This document shows, piece by piece, positions 7,521 through 16,871 of a stretch of DNA of 64,000 nucleotides. The DNA is from Caulobacter sp. 73W (lineage in GTDB: Bacteria; Pseudomonadota; Alphaproteobacteria; Caulobacterales; Caulobacteraceae). The position numbers and the translations under genes were made by a program. Where the stretch lies: contig NZ_CP158375.1 of assembly GCF_041021955.1 (NCBI RefSeq), positions 3,460,501-3,524,500 on the forward strand, in the 5' to 3' direction. The notes under the pieces were generated by a model. That model saw only the letters and a list, made by a program, of their open reading frames with translations. It was not told the origin of the DNA and made no database searches. The stretch's first letter is position 1, and each line of letters opens with the position of its first letter.

Positions 7521-8075
7521 ATGATCACCCTTCGCGAACTGCAGGACGCGGACGAGCACGTACTTTTCGCTTGGCGCCGCGAGCCCGAGGTGGATCGCTG
7601 GATGTCGGACGCGGCTTTCCCCAGCGAGACGGCGCACAAGGCGTGGTTCGAGGGGCTTCGCGCCGATCCAGACATGCGCGGCTGGATGATCGTGCAAGGT
7701 GAGGCCCCGGCCGGTTTGCTGACGCTGACCGGGCTGCAAAGCCACCATCGTCGCGCGGCCTGGAACTGGTTCCTCGGCTCGGCGGAGGCGCGCGGGCGGG
7801 GCGTTGGCCGCGCCGCCCAAGTCCTTGGAATTGACAAGGCTTTCGGTGAGCTCGGCCTTGAGAAGGTGTTCGCCGAGGTGATGGCCGACAACGACGCGGC
7901 GCTCAAGGCGCAGACGGCGGTCGGCTTCCTGCGCGAGGGATATCTGCGCGCTCACGTCCTCAAGGGCGGAGTGCGCCGGGACGTGGTGCTGTTGGGCTTG
8001 CTCGCCGAGGAGTGGAAGGTGACGGGAGACCGTGTCCGCCAGTCCTTGATCGACGCCCGGATGATCGCCGGTTAA
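7521..8075 (+). CDS. flmH: GNAT N-acetyltransferase, FlmH/PseH-like
   Basis: A 184-aa protein with ITLRELQDADEHVLFAWRREPEVDRWM and the GNAT acetyl-CoA segment ARGRGVGRAAQVLGIDKAF, then VMADNDAALKAQTAVGF. The pattern fits PseH-type enzymes that acetylate the 4-amino sugar intermediate of pseudaminic acid. It lies 23 bp after fljJ, near the presumed flagellin glycosyltransferase FlmG, which supports a flagellin-glycan role. ATG 7521 with AGGGG upstream is preferred; an in-frame GTG at 7518 is possible. A different GNAT substrate cannot be excluded. Confidence 0.78.
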   Translation: MITLRELQDADEHVLFAWRREPEVDRWMSDAAFPSETAHKAWFEGLRADPDMRGWMIVQGEAPAGLLTLTGLQSHHRRAAWNWFLGSAEARGRGVGRAAQVLGIDKAFGELGLEKVFAEVMADNDAALKAQTAVGFLREGYLRAHVLKGGVRRDVVLLGLLAEEWKVTGDRVRQSLIDARMIAG

Positions 8076-8154
8076 GGCCGAGTTCTAACGACTCGAAAGG
8101 CCTGAACGGCGATAATGTTCGCGAAAGCGCTGCGCGCGTTGAGGAGCCGTTTGG

Positions 8155-11095
8155 TTGATCACCTTCGATAGCAGCTTGTTGCTCGGCTACTATCAGGCCC
8201 GCTCCAACGTGGCGGGCGCGGCGGCTGCCGCCTCATCGGGCGGGGCGAGCAACACCAATCGCGTGGTCGCGCCGTGGGCGTCTTCCAATAAGGATCTCAA
8301 GGCCGACGCCCTCATGAAGAAGGTGCTCGGCGGGCGCAAGTTCATCGACGAGGGGGGCGAACCTCGAATCCGCCGGCGCGGCGGAAGATCATCGCAAGCT
8401 TTTCGCCCTGCACCAGGGACTTGCCGCCCTTTCGGGCCTGACGGCTCGTGCTGGCGAGAAAGGGGTCACGGAAAGCGAGATGGCGCGTCTTCAGACGGCC
8501 TTCGCCAAGGGGCTTGATGAGGTCGAGAAATATACCCAGGGCCTGAATCTGGACGGCGTGCGCCTGACCACGGGAATGGCTCAATCGACGGTGAAGAGCA
8601 CCGTCGGAGTGAAGAAATCCAACTACACCTACGACACCGGAACGATCTACTCGGGCAAGGTCGGTGAGGAGGTTCCGGCCTTTCAGGGGCCCGCCGCCTT
8701 CAAGATCCAGGTCAAGAAGGTCAACAACAGCTTCGATATCGATATCGATCTCGCCGAGATGGGCTCGACCCCGCGGACGATGCAGTCGGTGGCGGCCTTC
8801 ATCAATGGGAAGCTGAAGGATGCGGGCCTTTGGACCACTTTCGCCGTCAAGCAGACCAAGGGTGCTGAGACCGAGGTCAAGGGCGCCAATGGCGAGACCG
8901 TCAAACTGCCGGCCAAGGGCGACGATTTCTCCTTCCAAGTGAAGGGCGACATGGCGGAGACCCTGACCTTCTCGGCCGCGACGACCTCGCCGGCGGTCTA
9001 TGTGACCACCCGGTCGGGTGATCCAGACCCCGACAAGGACAGCAAGACTGACGACGGAGTGTTCCGGAACACCCTGACCAAGATCAACGGGGCGCTGGGG
9101 ACAGGGGTCGGCGGTCTGGTTTTCACTGACACGCTTCAGGGCACGATCGACAGCGTTCAGAAGACGGTTACAGGGCCGGACGGCTCCGTCTACATGCTGG
9201 CCAACGTCGCGCACGTCGAGAAGGACTCGCTGGACATCGACAGCCAGGCGATCAAGGGCAAGCAGGATGTCGCGCTGCTGAAGTACGACTCCTCGGGCAA
9301 TCTGATGTTCGCGCGATCCCTGGGGGCGGCGGAAACCTCTTCCGGCTTCAACCTGGCGGTTTCGGCTGACGGCAAGGTCGCCGTGGCCGGGTCGGTGACG
9401 GGCCAATTGGCAGGCCTGCCGGACGGGGCGAACGGACCGCTGAACTCCGGCGCGTCGAGCAAGAAGTCCGACAGTTTCGTCACGCTGTACGACACGAACG
9501 GGGATGAAGCCTGGACCGTGCGCCGAGGGGCGCTGGAAGACGACGCCGCAACGGCTCTGGCGTTCGGAGCCGACGGCACGCTCTATGTGGCAGGCAACAC
9601 CAACTCCTCCATGGCGGGGCACGACGGCGCCGCATCGCCGACATTCGCCTCGGGCAAGGGCGGACAGGACGGCTACCTGACCGCCTTCGCCACCCAGGCC
9701 GACGGCAAGCCGAAGTCTCTGTTCACGACCCAGTTCGGCACGGCCGAAAAGGACAGTGTGGCCGGCCTCGTGGTCGATGGCGACAAGGTCTACGTGGCGT
9801 CGGTCGAAGGCGGGCGCGCGGTGGTGCGCAACTTCGATGTCGCGCTGACCAGCACGACCGTGAAGCGCACCAGCTTCCAGAACGGCGGCTATATTGAAGA
9901 GGCGACCACCACGGTTGATGGCGGCGCCCCTTCCACCGTCACCACTACCGGCGGCGATACCAGCCAGGCGCAGGTCGGCGTCAAGACGACGACCGCCACG
10001 ACCGCCGGAGTCGTGACCAGCGGACCCCTGCGTGATCTCGGCGGGCTGGGCGGCGGATCGATCGCGGGCCTTGTCCTGGAGAGCGGCAAGCTGTGGATCG
10101 CCGGCTCGTCCGGCAACGGCGCGCTGGTTGTCGGAAACCAGAAGAACGGCGCCCAAGGGCGAATGGACGGCTTCGCCGCCACTCTGTCGACCGATCTTGC
10201 CAGCACCGCAACGGATGCGATCACCTATTACGGCGGCGCCGAGGACGACACGGTCACGGGCATGGCGGTAGCCGGGGGCAAGGTCTATCTGACCGGCTTG
10301 GCGGGCAAGGACCTGGGTGGCACGACGCCGCTGGGCAAGCAGGACGGCTATGTCGCCCAACTCGACATGACGACGGGCCTCGCCGACTGGATGCAGCGTA
10401 TCAGCGGCAAGGACGGCATCGCGGCGCCGACCTCGATCGCGGTGGATGCCAGCGGCGCCAGCGTGCTGGACACCTTCGGCCTGCCGCGCGGTCAGATGTT
10501 CTCCAAGGCCTCGGAGCTCATCGTCTCCGGCACGGGTGTGCGCGCGGGTGATGAGTTCCAGGTGCGCACGCGTCCGGGCGGGCCGCTGACAACCATCACC
10601 ATCGACGGCAAGGACACCCTGGACACCCTGGCGGACAAGATCCGCCGCGCCAGCGGCAACCAGGCCAAGGTGGAGTTCGCCACGACAGGGGATCGTCGCC
10701 AGCTGCGGATCACCGCATCCTTCAACAGTTCCTACGTCGAGATCGTCGCGGGCAAGGGCGACAAGGATGCGCTGGAGGCGCTCGGTCTGTCCGAAGGCCT
10801 GATCTACAAAACCCGCGAGGACGGCGGTCGCAATGTGCCGGCCGACGGCAAGGGGGCGATCTGGGGGCTGCAGCTGGGCCAGGCCTATGATCTGTCGTCG
10901 AAGGCGGATCTGAAGGCGGCCACGGACGCGCTGACCAAGGCCATGACCACGGTCCAACGCGCCTATCGCGAACTGCTCAACCCGCCCGCAGCGATCACCG
11001 AGACGCAAGGCAAGCAGGGCGGCACGGTCCCGGCCTATCTGACCAAGCAGATCGCCAGCTACAAGGACGCCTTGGCAAAGCTGACCGGCGGCTAA
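8155..11095 (+). CDS. flaEY: FlaEY-like flagellin regulatory protein, interrupted by a frameshift
   Basis: The gene starts at TTG 8155 (GAGGAG eight bases upstream) with ITFDSSLLLGYYQARSNVAG. It runs to about 8358 and continues in another frame, open from there to 11095, with ANLESAGAAEDHRKLFALH directly after the break. Removing one G from the G6 run at 8352-8357 restores a single reading frame of about 979 aa, close to my recollection of the length of Caulobacter FlaEY. The centre has repeated propeller-like segments (DGTLYVAGNT, GGQDGYLTAFA, KVYVAS). FlaEY is needed for normal flagellin synthesis, but its mechanism is unclear. The intact ORF in the window starts at 8480. Real mutation or sequencing error is unresolved. 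Confidence 0.72.
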
Positions 11096-11143
11096 GCGCC
11101 GCTTCGCCTTGAAACGGTCGCCGCCGCGTCGTAGGCGTCGCTC

Positions 11144-11797
11144 ATGGCTTTCCCCACCGACCGCAAGTTCATCCTTATCGGCGCGGGCGTCGCCGTTGTG
11201 GCCGGCGTCGCTATCGCCGCGGGCCTTCTGGCGCGCGACGGCGGCCCGCGCTCCGATCCGCCGGCTTCCAAGGGCGGGCTGGTGGTCGAGATGGGCACCC
11301 AAGAAGAGAGCAAGCTCGATCCCGCGCGGCCGCTGCGTTGCTTCGTCAGCGGGCAGTTCGTCGGTGAGCTGACGCTGGCCGAGTGCGCCTCGCGCAACGG
11401 TGTCGGCACGGGCGCGCTGGACGTCGGCGTCGACGAGACCGGCGCCCTGGCCGCGGCCGACGAAGCGGGCATGATGCTCACGCCCCTGCCGCCGCCTCAG
11501 GCCGCGCCGGCTCCTGCACCGACCCCTTCCGGTCCCATTGAGGAGGAGGCGGCTTCGCCCGTCTCGTCCTGCTGGCGCTATGAAGCCGGCCAGTGGAGCC
11601 GCATCCCCGGCGAGGGGACGATGAACGAGTGCGTTCAGATCCTCTATGCCGGCCGCTGCGATGCGGGCACGTCCTATGGTCGATGGGGAGATCAGACCCT
11701 GCGCCTGACCTCAGGCCGCATCGAGGCTTCGAACGACAACCGCCGCTTCCGCACCATCGCCCCGTCCGTGCCCGGCTGCGCGCCGCCCGCCGGCTAA
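11144..11797 (+). CDS. Membrane-anchored hypothetical protein with Cys-rich periplasmic part, 217 aa
   Basis: One hydrophobic segment (residues about 8-30, KFILIGAGVAVVAGVAIAAGLLA) after a short charged start suggests an inner-membrane anchor with a periplasmic body. The body has a first segment RCFVSGQFVGELTLAECASRNG, a proline/alanine-rich linker (about 115-130), and a second segment SCWRYEAGQWSRIPGEGTMNEC. The second resembles the start of the neighbouring lipoprotein's domain (CWHV...VENC). The two genes are 9 bp apart and almost certainly co-transcribed. I do not recognise the family. Confidence 0.75.
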   Translation: MAFPTDRKFILIGAGVAVVAGVAIAAGLLARDGGPRSDPPASKGGLVVEMGTQEESKLDPARPLRCFVSGQFVGELTLAECASRNGVGTGALDVGVDETGALAAADEAGMMLTPLPPPQAAPAPAPTPSGPIEEEAASPVSSCWRYEAGQWSRIPGEGTMNECVQILYAGRCDAGTSYGRWGDQTLRLTSGRIEASNDNRRFRTIAPSVPGCAPPAG

Positions 11798-11806
11798 GGA
11801 GACGTC

Positions 11807-12190
11807 ATGAAGACCAAGCTCGCCCTCATCGCCGCCGCCGGTCTGGCGGCCGTCACCCTGGCCGGTTGCGAGAAGCCGATCGAGGCTCCCTACGATACGG
11901 GGGTCTGCTGGCACGTGGCGCCGCAGAAGGACGGAACGATGAAGTTCAACGTCCTGGCCAAGAACCAGCCGAACGTCGAGAACTGCGCCGCCGCCCTTGA
12001 AGGGATGCGCATCCGCTTCAACCGCATGGGCATGAACCAGCAGCAGCTGATCGGCGCCTATCAGGGCAACTTCCTGTTCGTGCAGCGCGAAGGGATCTTC
12101 GTCGGCAAGACACTGACGGGCGGGCGCTATCTTGCGCTGGTGCGCACTGGCGACGGCCGTCTGGCCGTGCCTGGCGCAATGCCGCAATAG
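11807..12190 (+). CDS. Small lipoprotein, 127 aa
   Basis: MKTKLALIAAAGLAAVTLAGCEKP is a classic lipoprotein signal with lipobox LAGC (Cys21). The mature part has GVCWHVAPQKDGTMKFNVLA, VENCAAALEGMRIRF and GAYQGNFLFVQREGIF. GGAG lies upstream of the ATG. It follows the 11144 gene by 9 bp in the same orientation and shares with it a CW...NC arrangement, so the two may be partners or diverged copies. Family not recognised; envelope location is inferred from the lipobox. Confidence 0.8.
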   Translation: MKTKLALIAAAGLAAVTLAGCEKPIEAPYDTGVCWHVAPQKDGTMKFNVLAKNQPNVENCAAALEGMRIRFNRMGMNQQQLIGAYQGNFLFVQREGIFVGKTLTGGRYLALVRTGDGRLAVPGAMPQ

Positions 12191-12313
12191 CGGCGGCAGC
12201 CGTCCACAGGAAGATTGGCGAGGGCGGATTGCTTCCGCCCTCGGTCCGTCATTAGGTTCCCGTTAAGATTCTGACGCATCGGGTCGTCAGGCGAGTTCTC
12301 GGGAGCACGAGCG

Positions 12314-12820
12314 ATGGCGGGCAGCGTCAACAAGGTCATTCTGGTCGGCAATCTGGGCGCGGACCCGGAAATCCGCAGCCTCGGTTCGGGCGACCGCGTC
12401 GCCAACCTGCGCATCGCCACTTCGGAAAGCTGGCGCGACCGCACCTCGGGCGAGCGCAAGGAAAAGACCGAATGGCACCGGGTCGTGATCTTCAACGACA
12501 ACCTGGTGAAGGTCGCCGAGAACTATCTGCGCAAGGGATCGACCGTCTACATCGAGGGCGCCATCCAGACCCGCAAGTGGACCGACCAGAGCGGCGTCGA
12601 GAAGTACTCCACTGAAATCGTCCTGCAGAAGTTCCGCGGCGAGCTGACCATGCTCGGCGGTCGCGGCGACTCCTCGGGCGCCAGCGCCGGCGGCGGTGAC
12701 TTCGACGGCGGCTACAGCGGCGGCGGTGGTGGTGGTATCAGCGGCGGCGGCCAGCGTAACCAGCCCAGCGGTCCGCGAGAGAACTTCTCGGCCGATCTGG
12801 ACGACGAAATTCCATTCTAG
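12314..12820 (+). CDS. ssb: Single-stranded DNA-binding protein SSB
   Basis: A 168-aa protein with the OB-fold start [21 protein letters not shown], then [21 protein letters not shown] and [19 protein letters not shown] Gly/Ser-rich linker (about 115-150) leads to the acidic tip DLDDEIPF that recruits repair and replication partners. All diagnostic parts of a bacterial SSB are present at normal length. It is followed by a GC-rich hairpin. Confidence 0.97.
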   Translation: MAGSVNKVILVGNLGADPEIRSLGSGDRVANLRIATSESWRDRTSGERKEKTEWHRVVIFNDNLVKVAENYLRKGSTVYIEGAIQTRKWTDQSGVEKYSTEIVLQKFRGELTMLGGRGDSSGASAGGGDFDGGYSGGGGGGISGGGQRNQPSGPRENFSADLDDEIPF

Positions 12821-12848
12821 GCTTCGGCGCTGGAATTTGAGTTCTGTG

Positions 12849-12875
12849 ACGGCCGCCTCCGAAAGGGGCGGCCGT
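12849..12875 (+). terminator. Hairpin after ssb
   Basis: ACGGCCGCC and GGCGGCCGT form a perfect 9-bp stem with a 9-nt loop 29 bp after the ssb stop. The following TCGCATG is not U-rich, so efficiency is uncertain. Confidence 0.5.
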
Positions 12876-12908
12876 TCGCATGTCTGGACAGTTGCGTCGG
12901 CTCATGTA

Positions 12909-12924
12909 GATTACACTTGTAATC
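12909..12924. promoter_or_regulatory. Palindrome upstream of TonB receptor, BlaI/CopY-like operator
   Basis: GATTACA and TGTAATC are perfect 7-bp arms around CT, giving the core TACA-N2-TGTA. That core is the pattern recognised by BlaI/MecI/CopY winged-helix repressors. It lies about 76 bp before the receptor start, in an AT-richer stretch that could hold the promoter. No such repressor gene is in the window. Confidence 0.4.
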
Positions 12925-12999
12925 AAATTGGCTTCGCCTACAAATCGCCACACGGTGAAGCTGTGCTGTTCATGCATAGCTCGTAGAAGTCGGGGTTTC

Positions 13000-15276
13000 A
13001 TGAGGTCTCTGCACACGCGTTCGCGCGCGCCTATGGGCGCGCGCCCGGAAGTTCTGTGTCTTGCGTCGGCGCTCATGATGGCGGCCTCGGCGGGCTCCAT
13101 CGCCGCCGCCCAGGCCGCGGCGCCCGCCAACGGCGCGCCGGCCGCGACTGCGCCATCCGCGCCGTCGCCATCTGTACCGGCGACGTCCGGCCAGCCCAAC
13201 ACCGTGCAGGGCGTGGTCGTCACCGCGCCGGGGCAGGATCTGCGGACCTCCATCGATCGCCGCAGCTACAGCATCACCAAGGACCTGCAGGCGACCACCG
13301 GCTCGATCGCCGACGCCCTGCGCAACATCCCATCGGTGGACGTGGACGTTCAGGGCAATGTCAGCCTGCGCGGCGATCCGAACGTGACCATCATGATCGA
13401 CGGCAAGCCGTCCGGCATGTTCCGGGGCGAAGGCAGGGCGGCGGCGCTGCAGCAGTTGCCGGCCGACCAGATCGAGCGCGTGGAGGTGATGACCAATCCC
13501 TCCGCCGCCTTCCGTCCTGATGGTTCGGCCGGGGTGATCAACCTAATCAGCAAGACCACCCGCAAGCCGGGCTGGTCGGGCTCCTTGAGGGGCAACTACG
13601 GCTCCGAGGGCCGCACCAGCGGCGGGGCGAGCGGTAGCTACAACTCCAAGAAGCTGACCGTGGCCGGCGATTTCGGCTTCCGCACCGATCCGCAGAAGTA
13701 TCGCAGCCTGGATGACCGCATCCAGTTCGACGAGGCCGCCGGCCGAAACCTGACCAGCCAAGACCGCACGACCGGCATTGGCGACGGCAGCATGTGGAAC
13801 GTGCGGACGAGCGTCGATTACGACCTGACCAACCGAACGCGTCTGAGCGCCCAGGTTCGCCACAACGACATGACCGTTTCGGCCAACGCGTTCGAGCACT
13901 TCGAGCAGCGGCTGATGGACGATCTCGTCCGGGTCTATGACCGCAACGGCGGGATCGACTTCGACATCCGGAGCAGCGAGATCAGCGGCAGCTGGCGTCA
14001 GAAGTTCAAGGATCCGGAGCACGAGCTGGTGGTCAATCTCAGCCACGAGGTCAGCGACACGGACTTCCGCAATACGATGCTGTACGCCGAGCACATCCCG
14101 CCTCGGCCAGATGTTCACGAACGATGGGCCGCTGTCACCAAGACCGCCGAGACGGAGCTGAAGGCCGACTACACGCGGCCCATCGAAGGCGGGTCGAAGC
14201 TGAAGCTCGGCTACAATCTGAATGTCGAGCTCAACGACTACGACAACTTCGGCGCCCGTGGTCCCCGGCCGGATGCGGTGGTCGTGGACCCGGCGATGAC
14301 CAACCTGTTCGCCTACGACCAGACGATCCACGCGGCCTATGTCACCTATGAGCGACCGGTCGGGGACCTGACCATCCTGGCGGGGCTGCGGGCCGAACAG
14401 ACCCTGATCGACATCCGCCAGATCACCAGCAACCTGCAGGTAGAGAACGACTATTTCCGGCTCTATCCGAGCCTGCACCTGTCGCACAAATTGCCGGCGG
14501 ATCAGCAGATCACGGCCAGCTACAGCCGACGCATCCAGCGGCCGTCCGCGCGGGATCTCAACCCGTACCGCGTCTATGTCGATCCGCTGAACTACCGGGA
14601 GGGCAATCCCTTCCTGGAGCCGCAGGTGACGGACAGCTTCGAGGTCGCCTATCAGCGGCGCAAGGGTTCGACCTACTACCTGGCCACCCTGTATTATCGC
14701 GAGAGCAGCAAGGGCGTGACCGATGTGGTCCGGGAGCTGGGCGACGGCGTGCTGCTGAGCACCCGCGAGAACCTGGGCCGGGGCCGCAACGGCGGGCTGG
14801 AGCTGGTGGCCAATGGCAAGATCACCAAGACGCTCAGCTACAATGTCAGCGGCAACGCCTACTGGTACGAGATCGACGCCTCGCGGCTGGGGTTCGAGGG
14901 CGCGCGCTCTGACATCACCCTGGCCGGGCGCGGATCGCTGAGCTGGCAGGTGACGCCCAAGGACTTCCTGCAGGCGCAGGGCAACCTGATGGGCGAGCGG
15001 CTGACGGCGCAGGGCTACATCAAGAATGTCGGCCTGCTGAACCTGGGCTATCGCCGCAAGCTGAGCGACAGCCTGTCCTTCGTGGTCACCGCGCCTGACG
15101 TTCTGGGCACTCTTCGCCTGCGGCAGGTGTTCGAGACGCCGGGGCTGGAGCGGCGGACGCTGCGCGAGAACAACATGCGGGCGATCTATATGGGCCTGAC
15201 CTACACCTTCGGTTCGGCGGGGCGGAAACCCAAGGACCCGGGCTTCGACTTCGGGGGCTCCGCCACGCCGCAATAG
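13000..15276 (+). CDS. TonB-dependent outer-membrane receptor
   Basis: About 758 aa. After an N-terminal export signal (LCLASALMMAASAGSIAAAQA) comes a Pro/Ala-rich stretch, then a plug domain with VVVTAPGQDLRTSIDRRSYS, NIPSVDVDVQGNVSLRGDP and QIERVEVMTNPSAAF. A large beta-barrel follows (for example SYSRRIQRPSARDLNPYRV). It matches the subgroup with an outer-membrane beta-barrel of the OMP_b-brl_3 type. The substrate is unknown and no dedicated transport genes adjoin it. ATG 13000 is chosen over an open frame reaching 12928; ATG 13033 is also possible. A palindrome at 12909-12924 may control it. Confidence 0.88.
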   Translation: MRSLHTRSRAPMGARPEVLCLASALMMAASAGSIAAAQAAAPANGAPAATAPSAPSPSVPATSGQPNTVQGVVVTAPGQDLRTSIDRRSYSITKDLQATTGSIADALRNIPSVDVDVQGNVSLRGDPNVTIMIDGKPSGMFRGEGRAAALQQLPADQIERVEVMTNPSAAFRPDGSAGVINLISKTTRKPGWSGSLRGNYGSEGRTSGGASGSYNSKKLTVAGDFGFRTDPQKYRSLDDRIQFDEAAGRNLTSQDRTTGIGDGSMWNVRTSVDYDLTNRTRLSAQVRHNDMTVSANAFEHFEQRLMDDLVRVYDRNGGIDFDIRSSEISGSWRQKFKDPEHELVVNLSHEVSDTDFRNTMLYAEHIPPRPDVHERWAAVTKTAETELKADYTRPIEGGSKLKLGYNLNVELNDYDNFGARGPRPDAVVVDPAMTNLFAYDQTIHAAYVTYERPVGDLTILAGLRAEQTLIDIRQITSNLQVENDYFRLYPSLHLSHKLPADQQITASYSRRIQRPSARDLNPYRVYVDPLNYREGNPFLEPQVTDSFEVAYQRRKGSTYYLATLYYRESSKGVTDVVRELGDGVLLSTRENLGRGRNGGLELVANGKITKTLSYNVSGNAYWYEIDASRLGFEGARSDITLAGRGSLSWQVTPKDFLQAQGNLMGERLTAQGYIKNVGLLNLGYRRKLSDSLSFVVTAPDVLGTLRLRQVFETPGLERRTLRENNMRAIYMGLTYTFGSAGRKPKDPGFDFGGSATPQ

Positions 15277-15320
15277 CTTGGGCGACAAGGGCGGCGTTCC
15301 GGTCTAGGAGGGCCGGAGCC

Positions 15321-16235
15321 ATGAGCCGCCCCTCGACGCCCTTCACAGCTGCTGAAATCGCCGCGATCGCGACGATCATCATTGTCTGGGGACTGAACAA
15401 CGCCGCGGCCAAGGTGGCGACGGCGGAGCTGCCGCCGCTGTTCGTGGGCGGCGTGCGCTTCCTGGTCTCGCTGGCGGTGCTGTTCCCGCTGCTGGCCCGG
15501 CCGCCCTTTCCCGATCTGAAGAAGCTTGGTCCGATCGTCGTGTTGTCGGGGCCGCTGCATTTCGGCCTCGTCTATATCGGCTTCGCCATGGCCGAGCAGT
15601 TGAGCCCCCTGGTGGTGGCCAGCCAGCTTTGGATCCCGTTCACCGCCCTGTTCGCCTGGCGGATCCTGGGGGAGCGGATGACGCGTCCGGCGGTGTTGGG
15701 CCTGGCGGTGGCCTTCGTCGGCGTGACCTGGATGACCCTGGACCCGCATACGGCCGGGGACCTGTGGCCCATCGTGCTGATCGTCGTGGCGGCGGGGCTT
15801 TGGGCGCTGGCGACCATACTGGTCCGCCGCCTGCCCAGCGTGCGGCCGCTGAAGATGCAGGCCTTCACCTCCCTGATCGCGGCGCCGGTGCTGCTGGGGG
15901 CGGCGTTCGGGTTCGAGCCGCAACTGGTCGCCCAGGTGAAGTCGGCCTCTCCGTTCGCCTGGGCCTGCGTCGCCTTCGCGGGGCTGGCCTCGTCGATCGG
16001 GGCGTCGAGCCTGCTGTTCTGGCTGGTCCAGCGGCGGGAGCCCTCGCGGGTGACGCCGTTCTTCCTGCTGACGCCGCTGGTGTCCTGCGCCATCGGCATT
16101 CTGCTTATGGACGACAAGGTGACGGTGCAACTGATCGGCGGCGGCGCGGCGACCCTGGCCGGGGTCGCCATCGTCACCTTCGACGAGCGCCGCCGGGCGC
16201 GTCGCGCGGCGTTAGAGGTTCAGGCCGCCAGCTAG
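15321..16235 (+). CDS. EamA/DMT-family membrane transporter
   Basis: A 304-aa protein with about ten hydrophobic segments in two repeats. It has an EamA start (IAAIATIIIVWGLNNAAAKVA) and an inter-repeat loop around residues 150-180. These transporters export or import small metabolites such as amino acids. It converges on bioD with a 24-bp overlap at the ends, and a GGAG site precedes the ATG. The substrate cannot be predicted; proximity to bio genes alone does not imply biotin transport. Confidence 0.85.
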   Translation: MSRPSTPFTAAEIAAIATIIIVWGLNNAAAKVATAELPPLFVGGVRFLVSLAVLFPLLARPPFPDLKKLGPIVVLSGPLHFGLVYIGFAMAEQLSPLVVASQLWIPFTALFAWRILGERMTRPAVLGLAVAFVGVTWMTLDPHTAGDLWPIVLIVVAAGLWALATILVRRLPSVRPLKMQAFTSLIAAPVLLGAAFGFEPQLVAQVKSASPFAWACVAFAGLASSIGASSLLFWLVQRREPSRVTPFFLLTPLVSCAIGILLMDDKVTVQLIGGGAATLAGVAIVTFDERRRARRAALEVQAAS

Positions 16236-16871
16236 GTCTGACGCATCCCACCCGCCTGCGTCTCGCGGCGCGGTGAACAACGGAACACCCGGAATGAACG
16301 CGGACAAGCCGGCGGCGGTCTCCGTCAGATCAGGTGCGTCCTCGCTTTCGCTCATGACCACGGCGGCTACCGCGACCCGGCGCGCCCTCAGCACCTCGAT
16401 GGCCGTCAGGGTATGGCTGATCGTGCCCAGATAGCTGCCGGTGACCAGGATGACCGCCGCACCGAGCCGTTCGATCAGGTCCAGATTGGTCTCACCGTCG
16501 GTGAGAGGAGACATCACCCCGCCGGCGCCTTCGATCAGCAGCAGGCTGTCGCCGCCCATCTGGTCCCGGCAGAGCGTTTCCAGATGATCGAGCGACAGGC
16601 TGACGCCCTCCATGCGCGCCGCCAGGGGCGGGGAGAGGGGAGCGGCGAAACGCAGGGGAGCGATCGCTTCCAGCGGCGGCGCGCCGGTCCCGAGCGCGGC
16701 ACGCAGGCGGCCGGGGTCGCTGGCCTCCGCCTCCGTGGGATCAAAGCCGCTGACCACGGGCTTGAAGGCCCGGACGGGGCGGCCCGCCGCGCGCAGGGCG
16801 CGGATCACGGCGCAGGCGACATAGGTCTTGCCGACATCGGTGCCAGTGGCGGTGACGAACAGGGTGCTCAT
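16212..16871 (-). CDS. bioD: Dethiobiotin synthetase BioD
   Basis: A 219-aa protein starting MSTLFVTATGTDVGKTYVACA, whose TGTDVGKT is the ATP-binding P-loop of BioD. LLIEGAGGVMSPLTD and AVILVTGSYLGTISHTL are also diagnostic. The enzyme closes the ureido ring of dethiobiotin from diaminopelargonate and CO2. The ATG at 16869-16871 overlaps the bioF stop by 4 bases, so the two are translationally coupled. The long upstream extension of this frame is a shadow of bioF. Confidence 0.95.
   Translation of the reverse strand: MSTLFVTATGTDVGKTYVACAVIRALRAAGRPVRAFKPVVSGFDPTEAEASDPGRLRAALGTGAPPLEAIAPLRFAAPLSPPLAARMEGVSLSLDHLETLCRDQMGGDSLLLIEGAGGVMSPLTDGETNLDLIERLGAAVILVTGSYLGTISHTLTAIEVLRARRVAVAAVVMSESEDAPDLTETAAGLSAFIPGVPLFTAPRDAGGWDASDLAGGLNL

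Noticed and set aside
8342-11302. A 986-aa reverse-strand ORF opposite flaEY
   Set aside because: It is a high-GC shadow: low-complexity Arg/Gly/His-rich sequence, no ribosome site, and it covers a strand with a better supported gene.
12928-12999. Longer start for the TonB receptor
   Set aside because: The extension is Cys/Arg-rich, does not look like a signal peptide, and has no ribosome site.
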